DNA of 64,000 bases from Annona cherimola (taxonomy: Eukaryota; Streptophyta; Magnoliopsida; Magnoliales; Annonaceae): assembly GCA_030490835.1 (NCBI GenBank), contig CM059972.1, forward strand, positions 48,091,452-48,155,451, read 5' to 3'. The notes beneath the pieces were generated by a model. That model was given only the letters and a program-made list of their open reading frames with translations. It had not been told where the DNA came from and did no database searches. Position 1 is the stretch's first letter. Each line of letters starts with the position of its first letter. Both the position numbers and the translations under genes were made by a program. Below, one piece after another: positions 58,748 through 64,000 of the stretch.

Positions 58748-60267
58748 GTGATAACTCGTAAAAATACGAGTTATCATGTCCTATTTTAGACTTTTTTGTG
58801 TGTTAGTCCAAGAGATTAGGTTTAGTTTACATCCATTTAACTAAATTTTTACTCGCTTTGCATTTTAGGAGCATTATGTAGTTTTTATGCATTTTTAGTC
58901 CATTTATTTAGTTTATGTAATTTTTACAGGAAGGACAGAGAATTACAAGCACGTGAGCGAGTGGAATGCAGAACAGAGCCAAGTGAAGGAGCACGGGGTT
59001 GGTGCCCAAGCACCGCCCAGTGGTGCCCAGGCGCAATTCTACAGGCCTTTGCCAGAATCTCCAACACTTCACACAACACATTACATTCAAAGAGTTGGCG
59101 CCTAGGCGCCACTTCATCAACCGCAAGCAAAGTTCTAAACATTTTCGAAGTCACAAGTCACATTGATTTTAGGGAGTTGGCGCCTAGGCGCCAATACGCA
59201 TCCGTATGCGCGTGGATTTCTATACATGTGATGCGCAAGCTACCCATTATAAATAGAAACCTAGGGCTGCATGCAAAGAAGTTCCAGAGGCCATACAGGA
59301 GAGCCCAAAATAGGAAGTAGTTGCTGTGGAGAAAAGGAGGAAACCAAAGCTTCAAGGAAGGAGAGAAGAGCAAGTGGAGATCCAAGCCATCACCGCAATC
59401 CATTGAGTTTCATCTCCTCTTCTCATCTATCTCTACCTGTTTGTTATTCTCCTTGCTTGGGATGATTTTAACTTGATTTTAATGGGAATCGAAGTCATGT
59501 TTATGGGCTGAATCTTCCTATGGTGGGAGATATGTAGGATTTGATTTCATAGCTTATGATATTTGGTTTTCTTATGCTTGAATTAATAATATAGTTGTGT
59601 TGTGAAATATGTTCTTTGAGATTACCTTTATATATTATGCTTAATGCGTTTACAAGCTTTGCAACCTTGTGGATTGATCTAATATTTAGATTCATGCTTG
59701 AAAAAGTGGGATTTAAATGAGATCCATATATAAGGCACAGGTATTCTAACTCATGTTGTGTTAGATGTTAATATGGATAGGAATATACCTATTAACCCTG
59801 TGTAATCATGATTAGGTTATATGATTATCAACCTTGTTTTTCTTGTATGCATGGGAACATAGCACATGACTAAAACTTGGTTAGGTTTGTATGTGTTGGA
59901 AGACATACATGAATATGAATGAACCTAGATTAGTAATCTCTGCATAACTAACTTAATTGAAACCAAATAACATAGCTATGATTCAATGAATTCATATTCC
60001 CACCTATCTTAATCTTCTCAAGGCAATATCAGCAACATCCACACCACTCTGGTCATTTACTGCTTTGCTTAGTTTAGTTTAATTCAATTCTTTGAAACCA
60101 AATCTCATTCCTTTTACCAATTCACTTAGACAATTGAGATTTAAGGTGCTAATCCGTTTAACACAATCCTCGTGGGAACGATACTCTACTCACACTTTAT
60201 TACTTGACACGGCATGTATACTTGCGTAAATAGCGAGCAATTTAATAGACATATACGCAGCTCGTCA
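58748..60267 (+). repeat. 3' LTR of LARD-B
   Basis: Starts with the same 28-nt hairpin (58748-58775) and ends TCGTCA before CTCAT. It is 59 bp shorter than the 5' LTR because one palindrome-flanked segment (equivalent to about 54142-54200) is absent. Confidence 0.92.
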
Positions 60268-60272
60268 CTCAT

Positions 60273-61070
60273 CATTCATCAAAATATATAAGAACCATAC
60301 AACCTTAAGAGTCTCTAAACTGTGACATTTTTTTTCTTTTTAAACCTTGTTGTACCTGTCTAAGGTTGGGAAAAATAAAATGTGAGTACTAAACTCAGTA
60401 AGCAAGTATTCTTATTTAAATAAATCTTTTTGTTTCATAATTTGACATTTCATAGATAATGCACATTTCACAATTATGCTTTAACCTTCATTAGATGGTA
60501 TGCTAGCTAGGCAACCATCAACTCGTCTACCCCCTATTTTAGGGAGGGCGCCGCTGGCCTTTGGGCCAATATCAGCGACTCGGTCACATTAGAGGGAGAC
60601 TTTGGTCCGCTTACACCTCTAGAATGGACCTATACATTTGTGTACTATGCATCATACACATGATAGCATTAATTCAAGAAATAATTGCATTTATCATCTT
60701 GCTCTCTTTTGAACTTAAGAAAATGGCATAACCATTTATAAAATAAATTAATAAATACATTTTTCAAACCACATTATGGGGATGGCCATCCTTAAATAGT
60801 ACTGAAAAATGACAACAAAAAATGAATTGCAAGTAATTTAATCATTTTGAAAATAAATCATTTCAAGGTGTTACTTGCTTACCTTAGAATTTCAGCTTGC
60901 CTTCTCAATCTTCTCTTTTCCTTTTCCTAAACAAATGAAATGGACTATTTTACGTTTTACTATATATAAGTCTATTTTCTTTTATTCCTATATGCATTTT
61001 CTTCTCATTTACTCATATACAATTATTGATGGAACATGCTTTCAATCCATAACATATATAAAAATATAAG
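60273..61070 (-). repeat. LTR-E, right part (end not determined)
   Basis: Continues the LTR split by LARD-B: conserved block at 60352-60406, GC-rich island at 60500-60620, then a CTTGCTTACC donor-like site (inverted) at about 60872. The LTR start was not found; the boundary is approximate. Confidence 0.6.
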
Positions 61071-62534
61071 CGCAATTTTTACTCAAAGTTCCATTAACTA
61101 TAACTTTACAGGATCAATAAAATTTTAACTTTTATTTATTTATTCTGAAAATTAGAATTACCTTAAATTCGTATAATCTGTTTAATTGCTAAGGGGAGCA
61201 CGTAAACTATAAATTGAAAAAAACTATTCGAAGATGACATAAAATAACTTTATGAGAATCAACATGTTGATATTCGTTTGCATATTAATGATAGTCATAC
61301 CTATTTCATAATTAGTTAGGAAATTTCAGATTAGGAGGTTAATAATAAAAACTAAATGTGCAGACAATGAATATAATTTCAATATCATCAATACCTTAAA
61401 ACTATACAGAAAATAATTTTATATTTTATTATTAATTTTTAATTAATTAATTGCACGTACATGGCCGTTTAAATCATAGAACAAATAGATTATACACATA
61501 TTTACTTCCTGATTATCGAACCCACATCAAGATGTCTAAATTTTTTTTTTTAAAATAACATGCTTGCTGGGCACGTTAAATTAGAACAAAAAGAATATCT
61601 CATTATATACATCCATGAATTTTTTTTCTTTTTAACAACAGTATTATATTATTGTTCTATTCAATCATTTTAATCAAACAATGTAATTAATTCCATAAGC
61701 ATTTGGACATCGATCAAGCAAATAAAAAGATTTAAAACTTGTGTAAAGTGCAGCCGTGCATTAATTAATCTTCTAATAATTTCTGGTGGACGGAAGATTG
61801 AGATGTGTGGAAGATGACAGAAGGAAACAAGCCAAACCTTTTTAGATGCAGCGACGTCTTCTTTGTGCCTGGCTTTTCCTTCGTTACTTCCTTTTTTGTT
61901 ATTTTTCCTGTGCTTAATTTTCTCCTCGCAGCTACCTTGGGTAATTTCTTTTTACTGATGCCTGCCATCAACCACCATCAACCTTTTATACCATGCATGG
62001 TCGGTCCTTTGGCATGCATTGTTATAAGGCTGCCAGGTATCGTATTCATGCACCGTACAACCCTATTTTGCTACCAGCGTTCATTTCATTCTTTTAATTT
62101 AGCCACATTATTTAATTACTGGCAGATTTTTATTTCGTCGGCACTTGCTATGACCGACTTTTATCTAAAAAGAGACGATTATCCCATACCTTTAAAACCG
62201 TACTTAGCATATAGAATATTAGCCAAATAAAATTTTGAAGAGGTTATTTATAATCTACTCTGTCTATGTTTTAAAGCATATCAAATTAATCGTTTATGAC
62301 AAGTTTCAAGCCAAAATGATTAAAAGTGATTAAGATATAAGCATTTAAAATTAACCAATGCAATTCATCCAAATTTTAATTTTTCTGCCCATTTGTAATT
62401 ATATTTTGTATAATCTATTCCTTTCATCAAGTAGGGTATATTAATTTAGGCTTACCCATGAAATTTCATCTCAAATGGAGTTGTGTATATATATAATAAT
62501 TCAATTAATAGAACTGCAACACATATAAAATTTC
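61071..62534. other. Unassigned AT-rich island
   Basis: No match to LTR families in the window. Two overlapping frames exist on opposite strands: a minus ORF at 61765-61971 (68 codons, Lys-rich, MAGISKKKLPKVAARRK) and a plus ORF at 61805-62230 (141 codons, hydrophobic). Neither is recognised. On the minus strand CATGCATG-type words (about 61991-62022) precede TATAAAA (61984-61990), but the ATG lies only about 20 nt from the TATA, too close for a normal leader. I treat both frames as unproven. Confidence 0.45.
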
Positions 62535-64000
62535 TGTTGGTCCCGAGTTAATGGCAAAACCCAAGAGGGGAGGCGTGAATTGGGTATTTAAAAATTTATA
62601 ACTTAAACAGAAACTTTACCCCGGATTAATCTATTCCCCTTTATGAAGAAACAAAATGGAAAGCAATATAATGCAAAGAGCAGAATATAAATCAAGCACA
62701 CAAGATTTTTATAGTGGTTCGGGCAACCTCCCTACTCCACTCTTCCAAGCTCACACTCCTTGTGACTTGGGTTCCACTATTGTATTCTCTCAATACAATT
62801 AGAGCCACTGCTCTCTTCTAGATTCCAGCTCTAGGGGGCTTCAACAAAACACAGCACAAGTAGGTGACGAGTTCCACTCCAATCACGCACTACTTTGCTT
62901 ACACTTGATCTTAGTTCCTCAAACTAAATCAAGTTCAATACAGACAAATGAAATAACAAAAAGGAGTCTACACTTTACAGATGTGTAGAAATAATTTGGC
63001 GCAGAGAAGAACTTGTAATGTAGGCTTTAAAGATTCTGAAGTTGGGCTTTTGCAGTTTGAAGCGAAGTTCTTCCTCTTTGAATGGCTTGATCTCTTTAGA
63101 GCTCTTGTAGATGTGAGTTAAGCACACTTAATGATTCTCAGCTTCTTCCCTCGTCCATCATGAATGCCTTTTATAATTTTGGAGGGAATCCGAACGTTAG
63201 AAGGTAGGTGGCGCGCATTTAATGCGCCAACGTTCGAATAAATTCCGACCGTTGCGACCCAAGTCGCAGGTGGAGTCGACTTCGGATGCGACTTCGCCCA
63301 AGTCGCAGATGGAGTCGACTTCGGGTGCGACTTCGCCTCTCTGTCGCAACTTCAAGTTCCAGGTCGGGTCGACTTGGGTATCGACTTGACCCAAGTCGCA
63401 GGTGAAGTCGACTTCGGGTGCGACTTCACCTTGTCAGTTGGCTTTGATGAACTTGAGTAATTTGGAGATTGCTTTATCATGCTTAGGCTTCTTTCCTTTA
63501 ATTGATTTCATTCTAGAATGGCTCCTCATACTTGTAGATCTTGTCAATCTTGAAGAGCATGTCTTTGATTCTTTCTTGGATTAGCTTCAACCTTGTGAAT
63601 CTTGAGGAGAACTTGAATCTTGCATGATATATTCATGCACCTTGCTTGCTTTTGATTCATATTGATCTTCATGACTTGATTATTTAAGTTGATCTTGCAC
63701 CTTTGAGTTGTTTTTGAGAACACTCAAGTTGACTCTTGGAATGAACTTGAAAACTCCATCTTTGAGCTTTGATAACATCAAGTCGAACTTGGGGTCCACT
63801 TCGCCTGCAACTTCGCCCAAGTCGCAACTGGAGTCGACTTCGACTGCGACTTCGGCATTCTTCCATCCCAAATTCAGCTCTGGAGTGATTTTCCCAACTG
63901 AAGTCGATGCTGGAGGCGACTTCGTTTGCGACTTGGCTTCACAAGTCGCAAGTGGAGTCGACTTGGCCTGCGACTTCACTTGTTCTTCTCCCATTTTCAA
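62535..64000 (-). repeat. Sirevirus LTR (SIRE3), runs off the window
   Basis: Starts TGTTGGTCCCGAG and GGGAGGCGTGAATTGGG, matching SIRE1 27353 onward in the same orientation. It carries the best preserved palindromic arrays (63245-63430 and 63780-64000). Reading frames through the array are open on the minus strand only because the repeat lacks stops in that frame. About 250 bp or more of the LTR lie beyond the window. Confidence 0.85.

Larger units (their letters stand above)
53697..60267 (+). mobile_element. Complete non-autonomous LTR element with tRNA-Asp primer site (LARD-B)
   Basis: LTRs 53697-55275 and 58748-60267 are highly similar. A CTCAT duplication flanks the element (53692-53696 and 60268-60272). 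The primer site TGGCACCGTTGCCGGGGA fits the 3' end of plant tRNA-Asp, as used by Athila/Tat-type gypsy elements. The 3.5-kb interior has a decayed gag-like ORF and a short second ORF remnant but no protease, RT or integrase. It was presumably mobilised by an Athila/Tat relative. It is inserted in LTR-E, so it is the youngest of that nest. Confidence 0.93.

Noticed and set aside
61805..62230. 141-codon plus-strand ORF, hydrophobic
   Set aside because: It overlaps another frame on the opposite strand, has no recognised motif, and T-rich DNA often gives hydrophobic frames. Kept only as part of the unassigned island.
63197..64000. Open minus-strand frames with repeated GEVA.EVDS.CDLG peptide
   Set aside because: The peptide is a translation of the palindromic AAGTCGCA/GTCGAC repeat of the Sirevirus LTR. 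Openness follows from the repeat lacking stops in that frame; no start context or conservation supports a protein.

Overview
The window looks like transposon-saturated intergenic DNA from a flowering plant with a large, repeat-rich genome. It is AT-rich throughout and is built almost entirely of LTR retrotransposons that carry plant-type primer binding sites (initiator tRNA-Met and tRNA-Asp). The species cannot be named from the sequence. I found no intact host gene, no rRNA or tRNA gene and no CRISPR array.

Left part (1-19736). A non-autonomous element (LARD-A, 1-5707, left edge outside the window) sits beside an older related LTR end (5708-6295). That LTR end abuts a minus-strand Ty3/gypsy element of Tekay/Del chromovirus type (GYP1, 6296-19736). 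GYP1 has gag, protease, reverse transcriptase, RNase H, integrase and a chromodomain-like tail, plus an extra acidic ORF (ORF0) between the primer binding site and gag. All its genes are broken by nonsense and frameshift mutations.

Centre (19737-40576). A minus-strand Ty1/copia Sirevirus (SIRE1) has gag, protease, integrase, RT and RNase H, then an additional 3' ORF, and a polypurine tract next to a truncated 3' LTR. Its 5' LTR is split by GYP2 (28444-39946, plus strand), a second copy of the GYP1 family with a perfect GCTTT target duplication. GYP2 carries the same ORF0. Its gag is interrupted by a 409-bp palindromic MITE with a 9-bp duplication (Mutator-like), and a deletion has fused its integrase to the middle of its 3' LTR.

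Right part (40577-64000). After a short unassigned island come two solo LTRs with perfect 5-bp duplications (41750-44303, CCAAT; 44321-47762, AATAG) whose target sites lie only 12 bp apart. Next are a diverged Sirevirus end (47862-50334) and three successive LTR fragments (50335, 52768, 53464). The last is split by a complete non-autonomous element (LARD-B, 53697-60267, CTCAT duplication, tRNA-Asp primer site, two decayed ORFs). An unassigned island (about 61071-62534) precedes another Sirevirus LTR that runs off the window end.

The gypsy-type LTRs, although diverged, share terminal motifs (TGTGRNACCC ... GGCGCCACA), a GC-rich island and a block of about 50 bp that looks like an intron acceptor. 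This suggests one LTR superfamily in which the gag-pol copies may have mobilised the non-coding ones. The features most worth following up are ORF0 and the shared LTR blocks.
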